A stretch of 64,000 nucleotides of DNA from Sulfuracidifex tepidarius (lineage in GTDB: Archaea; Thermoproteota; Thermoprotei_A; Sulfolobales; Sulfolobaceae): assembly GCF_008326425.1 (NCBI RefSeq), contig NZ_AP018929.1, positions 2,246,875-2,310,874 of the forward strand. The letters run 5' to 3'. Position numbers and translations under genes: made by a program. Under the pieces are notes generated by a model. It did no database searches and was not told the DNA's origin. It worked only from the letters and a program-made list of their open reading frames with translations. Positions 34,303-43,372 of the stretch are shown piece after piece. Within the stretch, counting starts at the first letter, position 1, and every line of letters starts with the position of its first letter.

Positions 34303-35892
34303 ATGAGATCACGCATGAGAGAAGTAATAGCTTTGCTCATGGTCGTCCTCTTTTTGATTTCACCTGTCATGACTGCCTCGGAAAACAGTGTCGTGAAGAA
34401 GTTAGACTATTACATGGAGTGTACAATCCTCCCATCTGGTATCGGGGTTTACGGAGTAGCCAATGAAAGCGGCAAGATCTCGTTTTTCACTGTGGCGACC
34501 CACGAGATCTTAGGATATTTTAATATCACTAATGTGAAATCTACAAGCACTTGTTCTATGTTCCCTCATGGGGCTAGCTTACAGCTCAACTCGGTAGTCC
34601 TAACTCGGACTACCGAAAACAATTTTTCGTTCTGGATTCAGAACGTATTGCTTTTTAACACTAGTGATAACGCAATTAAGGTCTTAGACAACGTATGGAA
34701 CTTCTCTTCCCAATACTCTACTCTGAACGCATCAGGGAAAGGAGAGATCCTGAATTCCAACGAGGGGTCATACTATGTGTTCTCCGAACCTTGGGAACTT
34801 ATCAAGTTCCCCTTTGCAGGATACCTCCTGGAGAAGGAAACCAGAAATGAAGCTCACCTCACAGTAAGTTTCGGTTACGTTATAATACAGAACGGAAGCT
34901 TCGTCCCACCATCAGTAGTCTGGTACGATAACGTGAGCATCCCTGTACTTAACTCTACATCGTCCTGCATACTAGTTTCGCCCCGTGAGACACCTCAAGG
35001 AAGCCTATTCGATGCGGAATTAGTCTTCGGGGGACCAGGGAGCGGGTCTCAATCCTGTTTCTCCGCCTTAAACGCGTCTTTGGGTTTGTTCTACAACAAC
35101 ACTCACGTGGTACCTTTTAAATCAATTTATGATTTCGGAACAGACACTGCAGAGAGGTCCCTAGATGTCCATGCTTACCTTAATGGATTAGTCGATCTTT
35201 ATGCTGGGGAAGAAAATCCGTCCTTTCTAACGGACAACTACTCGTTTGTTACCCCCTTCACCGCAGTCGAGATAGAGAACGTAGTGAACCATGAGATTAT
35301 CAGCAAGGAGCTGATCTACATCGATTCTGCTTTCCGGGAGAACCTAACTAATATCACTAACGCAAGCGTGGATCTCGTTCCTGAAAACCTCTCAGTGTCG
35401 GTACAGCCGTCTGACGTTTTCCAGACCAAGACGATATTTATAACATACGAGGAGATAGTGGAGGTCTCTCTGAATCTTCCTAACGGTACAACGCACGTTT
35501 GGGTCAAAAAGGGGGATAGCATAAGGTTGCCTGAGACAATACTTGAGGGTACTACTAGATACTCGCTAGAAGGAAACGATATGTTGAAAATATGCTCTCC
35601 GATTAACCTCACTCCTGTCTATCAGAAGCAGTTTCTGGTAAAGTTAATTACTATGCAGGGGGCTCAAACGTTCTGGGTCAGAGATGGTTCTAAAATTAGA
35701 CTTTACCAAGAGAGCCTCCTACCAACCCAGTGGATAGGAACTTATGATGTTAAAAACGGCTTTTACGTAACTGTAAATCAACCCATAGTTGAAAGAGAAG
35801 TCGTATCTGGTTCGCCTTACTACATAGTCGCTGGAATTGTTATCCTAATTCTACTTACTGTTCTGGCCAGAAGGAGACGTCGATCTTCTTAG
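34303..35892 (+). CDS. secreted, C-terminally membrane-anchored surface protein
   Basis: A 529-residue protein with an N-terminal signal peptide (EVIALLMVVLFLISPVMTA, cleavage probably after TASA-like small residues at about 27) and a single C-terminal membrane helix (YYIVAGIVILILLTVLA) followed by a basic RRRRRSS stop-transfer tail. The outer part is rich in Asn, Ser and Thr with many N-x-S/T sites, and beta-strand-like in character, as in S-layer-associated glycoproteins of Sulfolobales. No enzymatic motif was found. Transcribed alone. Function unknown; structural or binding role inferred. Confidence 0.75.
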   Translation: MRSRMREVIALLMVVLFLISPVMTASENSVVKKLDYYMECTILPSGIGVYGVANESGKISFFTVATHEILGYFNITNVKSTSTCSMFPHGASLQLNSVVLTRTTENNFSFWIQNVLLFNTSDNAIKVLDNVWNFSSQYSTLNASGKGEILNSNEGSYYVFSEPWELIKFPFAGYLLEKETRNEAHLTVSFGYVIIQNGSFVPPSVVWYDNVSIPVLNSTSSCILVSPRETPQGSLFDAELVFGGPGSGSQSCFSALNASLGLFYNNTHVVPFKSIYDFGTDTAERSLDVHAYLNGLVDLYAGEENPSFLTDNYSFVTPFTAVEIENVVNHEIISKELIYIDSAFRENLTNITNASVDLVPENLSVSVQPSDVFQTKTIFITYEEIVEVSLNLPNGTTHVWVKKGDSIRLPETILEGTTRYSLEGNDMLKICSPINLTPVYQKQFLVKLITMQGAQTFWVRDGSKIRLYQESLLPTQWIGTYDVKNGFYVTVNQPIVEREVVSGSPYYIVAGIVILILLTVLARRRRRSS

Positions 35893-35904
35893 CTATCAAA
35901 TAGC

Positions 35905-36147
35905 CTAAAGTAATTTAAGGTTCTTGAGAAACCTAAAGGAAATGAAAGCCAACATTATAGATATTCCCAAGATTATTGCTAGAACTAGATTGCCTAAATA
36001 ATAAATCAGAAGAGCAGTGTAATAGGAAGCGTAGACGAAATAGAAAATTATAGTATCGACAAACTTGGGTTTCCTTAATATGTAGAAAGTCATTAAGACA
36101 GTAGTTATGATAAATCCTCCCATTATTGCAAAAAGTAGGAAATTCAT
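35905..36147 (-). CDS. 80-residue membrane protein, three transmembrane helices
   Basis: It begins MNFLLFAIMGGFIITTVLMT, then has YASYYTALLIYYLGNLVLAI and ends KNLKLL. There is almost no loop. A TATA-like GTATTTATAATTG (about 36163-36175) is at the right distance for a leaderless ATG 36147. The gene is convergent with the surface-protein gene, 13 bases apart. I do not recognise the family; it could be an accessory membrane subunit. Confidence 0.55.
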   Translation of the reverse strand: MNFLLFAIMGGFIITTVLMTFYILRKPKFVDTIIFYFVYASYYTALLIYYLGNLVLAIILGISIMLAFISFRFLKNLKLL

Positions 36148-36605
36148 AAATTATATTTCGTTTAAAACAATTATAAATACCTTTTTCATACATTAAACGC
36201 GCTCTGGACTAAAATATCCGCGACTCAGAGATTCACTCTCTACCATTACTGCGAAGGCTGAAGCTGAGAAATTAATCTCTATCGTGAAGGAATTCCCGTC
36301 ACGACAGTTCAGTCTAGGGATATACCAAAAGTTTATATGGTAGATAATACGCGTACAACATCAAATCACTCTGATGGTTCTCGGTCTCCCAAAGTAGATA
36401 ATTATAGCGAAAACAGAGTCTTGGTCATAACTAAGCGAAGCTTCTCTAACCCCTCTGAAGGGGTCTCTGTCTTCTTAAACCCTATTAAGATAAACGTAAA
36501 AAAGTTCAAATTCATAACTGATTTCATAATTAGGAAAAAAGAAAATTGTAAGTTGGTTTAATACCTCTTTTTTAGTAGACATAAAAAAACTCATCATTAA
36601 AGCAA
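36148..36605. other. intergenic region with an uncertain open frame
   Basis: An open frame at 36337-36561 (74 codons, Ser/Asn-rich, starting MVDNTRTTSNHSDGSR) has weak coding character. A second short stretch at about 36240-36340 reads TITAKAEAEKLISIVKEF in frame but has no start. These may be gene fragments. Otherwise AT-rich with no clear signals. Confidence 0.3.
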
Positions 36606-37325
36606 TCAGAAGTCTTGAGTCAACGACTCCAGTTGACCTTCCGAAAGATAGATTCCATTCATTATTAAGAGGTTTACTTGGTCTCCATTTCTAGATACTA
36701 TCAATGAACCTTGCGTATTTGTTATGTTCTCCACAAACGTGTTATTTGAAATTTGAACTTCATGACCTCCTATACCAAAGAGCAAGGCTAAAGTCAAATA
36801 TGTTTCATTGGAGTATGTAGAATTATCGTAACATAACTCCGCTGCCTGTAGGGTCAGTGGAGTATCATTAATAGAGCCGTACAAGACCTCCTCTTGTCCT
36901 GAAGAGAGACCTTCACTGACTTGCATCGATCCGGACGTCGAGGAAGAGAAGAAGGTGGAATAATCTGCTTCCTCCTTGGTACCATTAAGGTAATTTATTG
37001 ACACCTTGTTGCCTTGAACCGAGAAGTAGAACGTGTTATTTCCCACCTTCCAAGTACCTCCAACCACAGAGGAGACCTGAGAGGGGGTCAGAATCTCTCC
37101 ATTAGGTTGTATGAAAGCAGGAAGGACTCCCGCGATCACTATCAAAATTACGACTACTGCTACAAGAGCTAAAATTGCCTTCATCGGAAACTTAGATCCA
37201 GCTTGAGGAGGTGTGTAATTTGATGGTGGAGTTGGAGGAAAGTTGAACATAAGAGGAGAGCCACACTTAGCACAGAAGCGCGCATCGTCCTTGTTTTCAT
37301 ATCCACATTTGTTACACTTAATCAT
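36606..37325 (-). CDS. zinc-ribbon membrane protein with an outer repeat domain
   Basis: Three parts are visible. Residues 1-25 form a zinc ribbon (CNKCGYENKDDARFCAKCGS). A Pro-rich linker and one membrane helix (residues about 47-70, MKAILALVAVVVILIVIAGV) follow, and then an outer domain with ILTPSQVSSVVGGTWKVGN and a beta-rich, N-glycosylation-rich body. The same outer module occurs twice in the protein at 41375-42592. The ribbon should be cytosolic and the module outside, so it may pass a signal or hold a complex across the membrane. Function unknown. Confidence 0.75.
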   Translation of the reverse strand: MIKCNKCGYENKDDARFCAKCGSPLMFNFPPTPPSNYTPPQAGSKFPMKAILALVAVVVILIVIAGVLPAFIQPNGEILTPSQVSSVVGGTWKVGNNTFYFSVQGNKVSINYLNGTKEEADYSTFFSSSTSGSMQVSEGLSSGQEEVLYGSINDTPLTLQAAELCYDNSTYSNETYLTLALLFGIGGHEVQISNNTFVENITNTQGSLIVSRNGDQVNLLIMNGIYLSEGQLESLTQDF

Positions 37326-37481
37326 TCCGACTCAGTTTTAAGTTCAACCGATTACCTTATAAGTTTTTCATTATTTTTAACGTCTCCATTATTAAGATTT
37401 ATAATTTATTTTTAAATTATAAAAATAATAAAAATTGGATTTTATCTAGGAAAAGAGTTTGAAGCTTCAAAACTAATAAAA

Positions 37482-39074
37482 TCAAACGTTCTTTTCTTGA
37501 CTTTCACTTCCTTTCACGTTGAGATCAGATCCTTTAAAATTGAACTCCGACTGGGAGACCCCAGTGTTAGAAGACTTATTCACTGTCACATCAGTGGTTG
37601 GTGTGTTAGTAGTAACTTGTTTCTCAGGTATTTTTGAAATGTCTATGTTCCTGGACATTAGAGCTATCAGCACCATTACAAGCCCTACACCAGCTGCAAT
37701 GAAGAACGTAGCTTGGAAGGCAAAGTCAGTCGGCAGCTTGACGGTCATGTAACTCGTAACTCCGTTCACTGTCATGGGGTACACACGGTAGCTGTAATAT
37801 GTAGCTAACAGAGACCCTGCTATTGATGGACCGAAGGCACCGCCTATGAGCCTGAATACCGTGTTCATTCCGGTTGCCACTCCCAGGAATTTCCTCTCTA
37901 TAGAGAAAGTCAATACGTTTATGAGGACTACGTTCAGCATAGCTGACCCGAGCATCATCATTGCTGCTAAGAATGTTATTGAGAGCTCTCCTGCGTTAGA
38001 GCCGTTTATCGACACAAGTCCTAGAAGGAAGTAGAACACTGAAACTAGGGCTGACGCTCCCACTAGAACGGGTTTGGTGCCACTCTTTACCACAGACCTA
38101 GACGCTACTGCTGCTCCAACTATCTGCATTAGAGAAACGGGCAAGAGGAGTAACCCAGTACTCAGGATGTCTAAGCCGAAACCTACAGGGGTAGGAAGCT
38201 CGTAAAGGTACGATAGAGACTGATAAGCCATGAACATGCTTATTCCAGCCACCAGCGCAGCTAGGTTAGCCACTAACACGTTCCTCCTGCTCAACAGTTT
38301 AGTTGAGATCAGCGGGAACTTGGCCCTGCTCTGATAGAATATGAACGAAGCGAACAGGATTCCTCCAAGGGCCATCACAGAGAAGAACTCCAGCGAAGTC
38401 CATCCCCATGTTGGGGCCTCGGAGAAACCTAGTGTAAGCATGGTGAGTGAAATCCCCATCATTGCAGCTCCTAAATAGTCGATCTTACTGTCACGGTTAA
38501 CGAACCTCGACTCCCTTATGTATTTTATGGTTAATATATCTAGTAAAATTACAACCGGAATTACAGTGTGATAAGTGTACTGCCAACCGAAGGTCTGAGC
38601 GATATATCCTGCTATCGGAAGGCTTATGGCAGAGCCTATCCCGAACATTGCGCTTACCGTGCCCTGTGCCTTGGGGACCATCTTGGGAGGAAACTCCTCA
38701 CGTATCAAGCTGAAAGCCAATGGAAACATACCTAGGCCTATTCCCTGAAGGACCCTGAATGCCACGAAAGCGTCGAAGTTCGGGGCGAACCCGTTTAGCG
38801 TGACAGCTACAGCGTAGATTGACATCACGACAACTAGTATCTTCTTCTTACCGTATATGTCGCCTAGTTTGCCTACAATCGGGTTAGCCACGACTCCGCT
38901 TATCAAGTAAGCAGTGAGTACCCAGCTCACAGTGGCTGAGTTAACTCCGAAGTCGCTCGCGATTGTCGGAAGAGAAGGTATTAACATTGCTTCAGTATAC
39001 ATTACCATTATAGCTATGGGAGCTAAGATGAACAAAGCTCTCTTAGCGTAATTTAAGTCGTACTCGTCAGACAT
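37482..39074 (-). CDS. MFS drug exporter, DHA2 (14-TM) type
   Basis: A 530-residue membrane protein with 14 hydrophobic segments. It has the DHA2 opening TEAMLIPSLPTIASDFGVN followed by SWVLTAYLISGVVANPIVGKL-type sequence and loop 2-3 GDIYGKKKILVV; motif C in TM5 is IGSAISLPIAGYIAQTFGW. The last 50 residues are a polar Asn/Thr/Lys tail in the cytosol. Such pumps export lipophilic compounds by H+ antiport. It is near a DsrE-like gene with the same orientation, about 70 bases apart, but each seems to have its own promoter. Substrate unknown. Confidence 0.9.
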   Translation of the reverse strand: MSDEYDLNYAKRALFILAPIAIMVMYTEAMLIPSLPTIASDFGVNSATVSWVLTAYLISGVVANPIVGKLGDIYGKKKILVVVMSIYAVAVTLNGFAPNFDAFVAFRVLQGIGLGMFPLAFSLIREEFPPKMVPKAQGTVSAMFGIGSAISLPIAGYIAQTFGWQYTYHTVIPVVILLDILTIKYIRESRFVNRDSKIDYLGAAMMGISLTMLTLGFSEAPTWGWTSLEFFSVMALGGILFASFIFYQSRAKFPLISTKLLSRRNVLVANLAALVAGISMFMAYQSLSYLYELPTPVGFGLDILSTGLLLLPVSLMQIVGAAVASRSVVKSGTKPVLVGASALVSVFYFLLGLVSINGSNAGELSITFLAAMMMLGSAMLNVVLINVLTFSIERKFLGVATGMNTVFRLIGGAFGPSIAGSLLATYYSYRVYPMTVNGVTSYMTVKLPTDFAFQATFFIAAGVGLVMVLIALMSRNIDISKIPEKQVTTNTPTTDVTVNKSSNTGVSQSEFNFKGSDLNVKGSESQEKNV

Positions 39075-39147
39075 AGTTATCAGGAAGGTAGGTGAATTTA
39101 TAAACTTATCTAAAATTTCGTTTAACGAAAAATTTGATATTTGACCT

Positions 39148-39512
39148 TTAAATGGTTAAGGTTTCGTACCCCTCCTTTATCCTGTTGAGTACATATATGC
39201 CTCCTACTGGAGCGAACTCGTCCACTAGCCCTTCCTCTAGGTCATCTTTGTCCAAACCGACGTTCTTCATTGCCACCTCGCAAGCGATCACTTTAACTCC
39301 TCTCTTCTTAGCTTTCCTGATGGAATCTAGAATAGGTTTGAACATGGCTTGCTTCTTGTTCAATGCCTCAACTGCAGGAGTTAAGAATATCATTTCCACG
39401 TATATGTTAGGGTCAGCCTCCTTGATCTTTGACGCCATTCCGACGTTAGCTAAGAGCTTAACCATGTTTTCTCCCTTCCGGTCATGAACACGAAAAGTAT
39501 TTTGTCGTTCAT
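39148..39512 (-). pseudogene. DsrE/DsrF-like protein gene with a single-base frameshift
   Basis: The open part from 39465 gives MVKLLANVGMASKIKEADPN..., a DsrE-like fold lacking its first strand. That strand is present upstream in another frame: ATG 39512 begins MNDKILFVFMTGREK, a typical DsrE start. One extra A in the AAAA run (39467-39470) would join the two as GREKNMVKLLANVG. A TATA-like element at 39533-39542 is exactly 26 bases before ATG 39512, so 39465 is not the real start. DsrE-type proteins handle sulfur or act as small regulators. A real mutation, a sequence error or programmed shifting is possible. Confidence 0.75.
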
Positions 39513-39532
39513 GTAATGTGAGTCTCTTATGT

Positions 39533-39542
39533 GTTTTTAAGC
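39533..39542 (-). promoter_or_regulatory. TATA box that places the DsrE-like start at 39512
   Basis: The minus strand reads GCTTAAAAAC; its centre is 26 bases before ATG 39512. Confidence 0.5.
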
Positions 39543-39681
39543 TTGAATATTAAAATAATCTAAGAATTTTATTATTATATCTTTTTAATTTTTTAAGTTA
39601 AATAAATAAAAGTTAGAGCACTTAGGCTTTGTGGCTTATAGAGAGAAATAGATTCTTGCCTGAATTAGGTCCCACTCTAAC

Positions 39682-39697
39682 CTTTATATTTATAAAT
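39682..39697 (+). promoter_or_regulatory. TATA box that sets the GTG start of guaA
   Basis: CTTTATATTTATAAAT; GTG 39719 is about 29 bases from the centre. It excludes the longer open frame from 39629. Confidence 0.55.
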
Positions 39698-39718
39698 TTG
39701 GTTCCTTTAAAGGGTACC

Positions 39719-40285
39719 GTGAGAATTGCCTTAATATATTACGGGGGCCAGTACAACCACCTCATACTTAAGAACTTGAAGTATCTGGGTGTAGACGTGA
39801 TGACCGTCTCTCCTGACAGGGGAGTGGAGGAGCTGAACGCATTTGACGGGATAGTGTTCAGCGGTGGGCCTTTCTCCGTGGAAGAGGAGATCTCTAAGAT
39901 GGGGAATTCCCCTGTATACGTTAAGGAGACCAGCGTTCCGAAGCTTGGGATATGTCTAGGACATCAACTCATCTCCTACGTGTTGGGAGGTAAGGTAAGG
40001 AAAGCTGTATCGCCGGAGTACGGGTTGGTGAAAGTGGAGGTCTTGGACAACGATACGATACTCTCTGGGTTCACCAAGCAGTTCAATGCGTGGGAGAGCC
40101 ACTGGGACGAAGTCATAGAACCGCCTCCTGGGTTCAGGGTATTAGCGTCAAGCCCCAGCTCTAAGGTTCAAGCAATGGTGAATCAAGACAACACAGTGTT
40201 CGGGGTCCAGTTCCATCCGGAGGTCAAACACACCGAGAACGGGACTCTAGTATTTAAAAATTTCATAACAGCAATAAAGAAGTAA
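39719..40285 (+). CDS. guaA: GMP synthase glutaminase subunit (archaeal GuaA-A)
   Basis: A 188-residue class I glutamine amidotransferase, the separate glutaminase subunit of archaeal GMP synthase. The catalytic nucleophile is in [12 protein letters not shown] (Cys near residue 79) and the His-Glu pair is in [16 protein letters not shown]. It produces ammonia for the ATP-dependent XMP amination subunit, which is not in this window. The GTG start fits [14 protein letters not shown], the family N-terminus, and a TATA box upstream. The stop codon overlaps the nadC start by one base (TAATG), so the two are coupled. Confidence 0.95.
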   Translation: MRIALIYYGGQYNHLILKNLKYLGVDVMTVSPDRGVEELNAFDGIVFSGGPFSVEEEISKMGNSPVYVKETSVPKLGICLGHQLISYVLGGKVRKAVSPEYGLVKVEVLDNDTILSGFTKQFNAWESHWDEVIEPPPGFRVLASSPSSKVQAMVNQDNTVFGVQFHPEVKHTENGTLVFKNFITAIKK

Positions 40286-41115
40286 TGTTGGACACTTTCG
40301 TGATCGAGAAACTGCTCTCTTTCCTAAAGGAGGACGCATACCCTGAGGACGTGACCGGGAGGTTCGCCTCGGGGATAAGGGCATATGCCGAGATCAAAGT
40401 AAAGGACTCGGGAGTTCTGTGTGGAGTGAAGATAGTGATCCCCTTCCTTAAATACATGGGGCTGGAGGTGAAAGGGTTCTCTGAGGATGGCACACAAGTC
40501 AACAGAGGAGATGTAGTACTGCGTTTTGAGGGGGACGGTGAAGTAGTCCTAGCTGTGGAGAGGACTGTTCTAAACGTTGTGTCTAAACTTTCAGGGATAT
40601 CAACCTCAACCATGGAAATGGTGAAGAAAGCTAAGGAGGTTAACCCTGAGGTGAAGATAGCTGGGACAAGGAAGACCACTCCAGGCCTCAGGGACTTTGA
40701 GAAATACGCTATAGAGATAGGAGGAGGAGACCCACACCGACTCGGGTTGTTTGACGCCGTACTGATAAAGGACAACCACATTTCCCTCTTGGGAGGGGTT
40801 TCTGAGAGCTTGAGGAAAGTCAAGTCCATGACCAGCTTCACGAAAAAGGTGGAAATAGAGGTATTATCACTGGAGGACGCTTTAATAGCGTATAATGAGG
40901 GGGCTGACGCTATCTTACTCGATAATATGACGCCGGCCCAAGTGAGGGAAGTTGTTGAAAGGTTGAAAGGAAAGGTCATCCTGGAAGCGTCAGGAAACAT
41001 AAACCCAGAGAACGTGAAAGAGTACGCTTCTACTGGAGTTGACGTTATCTCCAGCGGGTTCATTACTCACTCTTCAAGAGCATTAGACATCAGCTTGGAC
41101 GTGTTCAAGCTCTAG
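40285..41115 (+). CDS. nadC: nicotinate-nucleotide diphosphorylase (quinolinate phosphoribosyltransferase)
   Basis: A 276-residue enzyme of NAD biosynthesis. Key stretches are GTRKTTPGLRDFEKYAIEIG (phosphate and quinolinate binding Arg/Lys), HRLGLFDAVLIKDNH, VEIEVLSLEDA, DAILLDNMTPAQV and EASGNINPENVKEYASTGVD, in the usual order. It converts quinolinate and PRPP to nicotinate mononucleotide, CO2 and PPi in the cytosol. Translation is coupled to guaA, so both nucleotide genes share a transcript. Length and motifs are complete. Confidence 0.96.
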   Translation: MLDTFVIEKLLSFLKEDAYPEDVTGRFASGIRAYAEIKVKDSGVLCGVKIVIPFLKYMGLEVKGFSEDGTQVNRGDVVLRFEGDGEVVLAVERTVLNVVSKLSGISTSTMEMVKKAKEVNPEVKIAGTRKTTPGLRDFEKYAIEIGGGDPHRLGLFDAVLIKDNHISLLGGVSESLRKVKSMTSFTKKVEIEVLSLEDALIAYNEGADAILLDNMTPAQVREVVERLKGKVILEASGNINPENVKEYASTGVDVISSGFITHSSRALDISLDVFKL

Positions 41116-41374
41116 AGTAACAAGCATACGAAAGGTTCAGCTTCTTTTAATCTATATAATAGTCGCAATCGTCAGAAAAATGCCAACATATTTCTAGGTA
41201 ACAGTTACAACGATAACCGTGGTAACTGAAGTGTGAGTCCCACATGATCCTGTTATTACATGTTATTATATAGGTCTGTTAGACTATATACTTCTTTGTG
41301 ATACATATTTCCTTAATATTAACTATGTATTTTATATTGGTCATCCTTTTTTATTTCCGTAATTCATTTTTCCT
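41116..41374. other. AT-rich spacer
   Basis: About 260 bases without a gene. A short direct motif (CATGTTATTA-like) near 41255-41275 is not convincing as a signal. It holds the promoter of the next gene. Confidence 0.35.
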
Positions 41375-42592
41375 ATGAATAAGAACCAGAAAATTTTGGC
41401 TGTAGGTATAGCTATATTGGTTATCCTAGTAGCCTTGGCGTCTCTATATCCGTATCTGAGCAAGAAGTCTGAAGTGACTGAATCATCGTTTTCAGGCTAC
41501 CTATCGACCAGCGACCTTGAAAAGGCTGTAGGAGGTACGTGGAGCTTTGATGAGAGCGGATCGTATAACTACACGGTAAGCAACGGAAACGTGACATATC
41601 ACTACTATAAAGGGAGTCCTAAAGTATATCCCGTGGATACTGCCATAGGAAAGGATCCATTCTCGTACCTCATACACCAGGAAGAAGCAGTACTCGGGTA
41701 TTTCCCAAGCTCTCCCGCATCATTCGTCAGTGGAGTGGTGAGAGGATATCACCTGAAGTTCGTTAACGGAAACGACGAAATAGAACTTGATCTAGTCAAC
41801 ATGTCTTCGTCTCTCGCCAGTCAGCTTTACAGCTCAGCTAAGTCCTCTTCTTACTATGTGTCTACCTCAAAAGGAGACCTCTACTACGGGTTCTACAGCG
41901 GTAGCGGATACTGCGCCGTTGTGGGGGCTGTTTCGACTTACATGTTCAATATCTACTTCAAACCCGCTCAGAGTAAAACAGCGATGACGCAAGTGCTAGA
42001 GGACGTAGCAACTAACTTGGGCCTCTCCCCTTCATCTTCCGTCTCGACCAAAGAGCCAACTGTGAGTGTGGCTCCAAAGGAGATCAAGCTACCTTTCAAC
42101 CTGAGCTTGACTTCAAGTGAGGTGAGTAGCGTGTTGGGTAATAAGTGGACTTTCGACCCAACGTGTACGCTGAACGCTTCCATATCTAATGGTGACGTCC
42201 AATACCTTTTCTATAACGGTAAGTACTATAACGTGAGCGTGGACAAGTTCTCAGCTGCAGATCCAATGTATTACCTGTCTGGGAACATGAAGGACGCAAT
42301 GAACGTGTCCATTCAGGACCAATACCTCTACGGGAACTCATCTTACGTCCAGATAGTCACTTTCGAGTACAACGGGACTCAGTTCCAAGCATACGTGTTG
42401 AACGTGTCAACCTCTATACTTAACATGTTGCCTTCTTCAGGAGTTCACGTGTCCAAGTACGACACTATACTCAGCTTCAAGTACGACGGTTTGCTGTTAA
42501 ACTTGTACGTGGGGATGTCCACCAGTTCGTCTCAGCAGTCACAGTTGATGAACTTGTTGGAGAAATCTCTGATTATAATTAATAATAATTAA
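41375..42592 (+). CDS. membrane-anchored surface protein with two copies of an outer module
   Basis: A 405-residue protein with an N-terminal signal anchor (KILAVGIAILVILVALASLY, residues 5-24). Two similar outer modules follow. The first begins LSTSDLEKAVGGTWSFDESG (about residue 47); the second begins LTSSEVSSVLGNKWTFDPTC (about residue 248). Both continue with a 'SNGxVxYxxYxGx' strand pair and end in a long Ser-rich helix. The module in the zinc-ribbon protein at 36606-37325 is the third member. Many N-x-S/T sites suggest surface exposure. Function unknown; the shared module suggests that the two proteins work in one system. Confidence 0.75.
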   Translation: MNKNQKILAVGIAILVILVALASLYPYLSKKSEVTESSFSGYLSTSDLEKAVGGTWSFDESGSYNYTVSNGNVTYHYYKGSPKVYPVDTAIGKDPFSYLIHQEEAVLGYFPSSPASFVSGVVRGYHLKFVNGNDEIELDLVNMSSSLASQLYSSAKSSSYYVSTSKGDLYYGFYSGSGYCAVVGAVSTYMFNIYFKPAQSKTAMTQVLEDVATNLGLSPSSSVSTKEPTVSVAPKEIKLPFNLSLTSSEVSSVLGNKWTFDPTCTLNASISNGDVQYLFYNGKYYNVSVDKFSAADPMYYLSGNMKDAMNVSIQDQYLYGNSSYVQIVTFEYNGTQFQAYVLNVSTSILNMLPSSGVHVSKYDTILSFKYDGLLLNLYVGMSTSSSQQSQLMNLLEKSLIIINNN

Positions 42593-42686
42593 CCTTTTTC
42601 TTATCAAGTTCTATTAATTCCTCTTTCTCTTATTTGTATTTTATTTATTGTGTCTTTTAACTCTTATATACATTATTTTCGTATAT

Positions 42687-42917
42687 ATGACTATATCAGA
42701 CGTAATAAGCGTAAGGGTCAGGAGGGAACTAAAGAAGAAGGCAGAAGAGTTAGGAATTAACTTTAGAGAAGTTGTTGAGAAAGCATTAGAGAATGCAATA
42801 AATGAGAAGAAGGGAGATGAACTCAGGGACACTGCTACTAAGATTAAAGACTTGATGAAGGACGTACGAGAAGAGGACTGGGTAAAGGCAGTCAGAGAGG
42901 ATAGGAATGAAAGATAG
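42687..42917 (+). CDS. vapB: VapB-type antitoxin (ribbon-helix-helix)
   Basis: A 76-residue protein. MTISDVISVRVRRELKKKAE is the ribbon-helix-helix start (a strand, then a basic helix), followed by EELGINFREVVEKALENAIN and an acidic tail that would bind the toxin. The frame opens at 42648 with a hydrophobic leader that is not part of the fold, so ATG 42687 is chosen. It overlaps the toxin by 11 bases, as usual for vapBC. It represses its own operon and neutralises VapC. Confidence 0.8.
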   Translation: MTISDVISVRVRRELKKKAEELGINFREVVEKALENAINEKKGDELRDTATKIKDLMKDVREEDWVKAVREDRNER

Positions 42918-43372
42918 GTTTCTCTTCGATACTTCTGCTTTATACCCTGTTCTCAACTACATCGATGAAATTGATGTGAGTAGAGTTCACATATTGAGTT
43001 TAACTTTCTACGAAGTAGGAAACGTAATATGGAGAGAGTTTTCTGTGCGCAAAAAGATCGTGGACCCCATCTCACTGGCTAAACTTTTTCAAAAAATTCA
43101 TGAAGGAGCTCAGAGTGTTGGAAGGCCCTCCATTAGATGAGGTGATGAAAGTAGCGTCAGAAAAGGGCTTAACTTTTTATGACGCTTCATACGTCTGTTC
43201 CGCTGAATCAAATGGGCTTATCCTAGTATCGGAAGACAAAGAGTTGATAAAGAGAGCTAAGGCTATTCCTTTAAAAGATATCCTAAATAGGACAAAAAAA
43301 TTAGGGTGTTCTTCAGGGAACGGCGACTCATGTGACCTCTGCAAGTTATATTTCAAGAAGAGACGAGTATAA
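42907..43372 (+). pseudogene. vapC: VapC PIN-domain toxin gene split by a one-base insertion
   Basis: The first frame (42907-43140) has FLFDTSALYPVLNY (first acidic residue) and SLTFYEVGNVIWREF (Glu). The second (43100-43372) has KGLTFYDASYVCSAES (Asp) and LVSEDKELIKRA (Asp). All four PIN acidic residues are there but in two frames. Removing one A from the A6 run at 43091-43096 gives LFQKFMKELRVLEGPP and one intact protein. PIN toxins cut tRNA or mRNA. As written the protein stops before half of the active site, so it should be inactive. Confidence 0.8.

Noticed and set aside
36337-36561. Open frame of 74 codons in the spacer before the zinc-ribbon gene
   Set aside because: Low-complexity Ser/Asn-rich start, no promoter at the right distance and no motif; kept only as a remark in the spacer entry.
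40263-41063. Long open frame (266 codons) antisense to nadC
   Set aside because: It is very Ser/Thr-rich with no motif, and lies fully inside a well-conserved gene on the other strand; a frame shadow.
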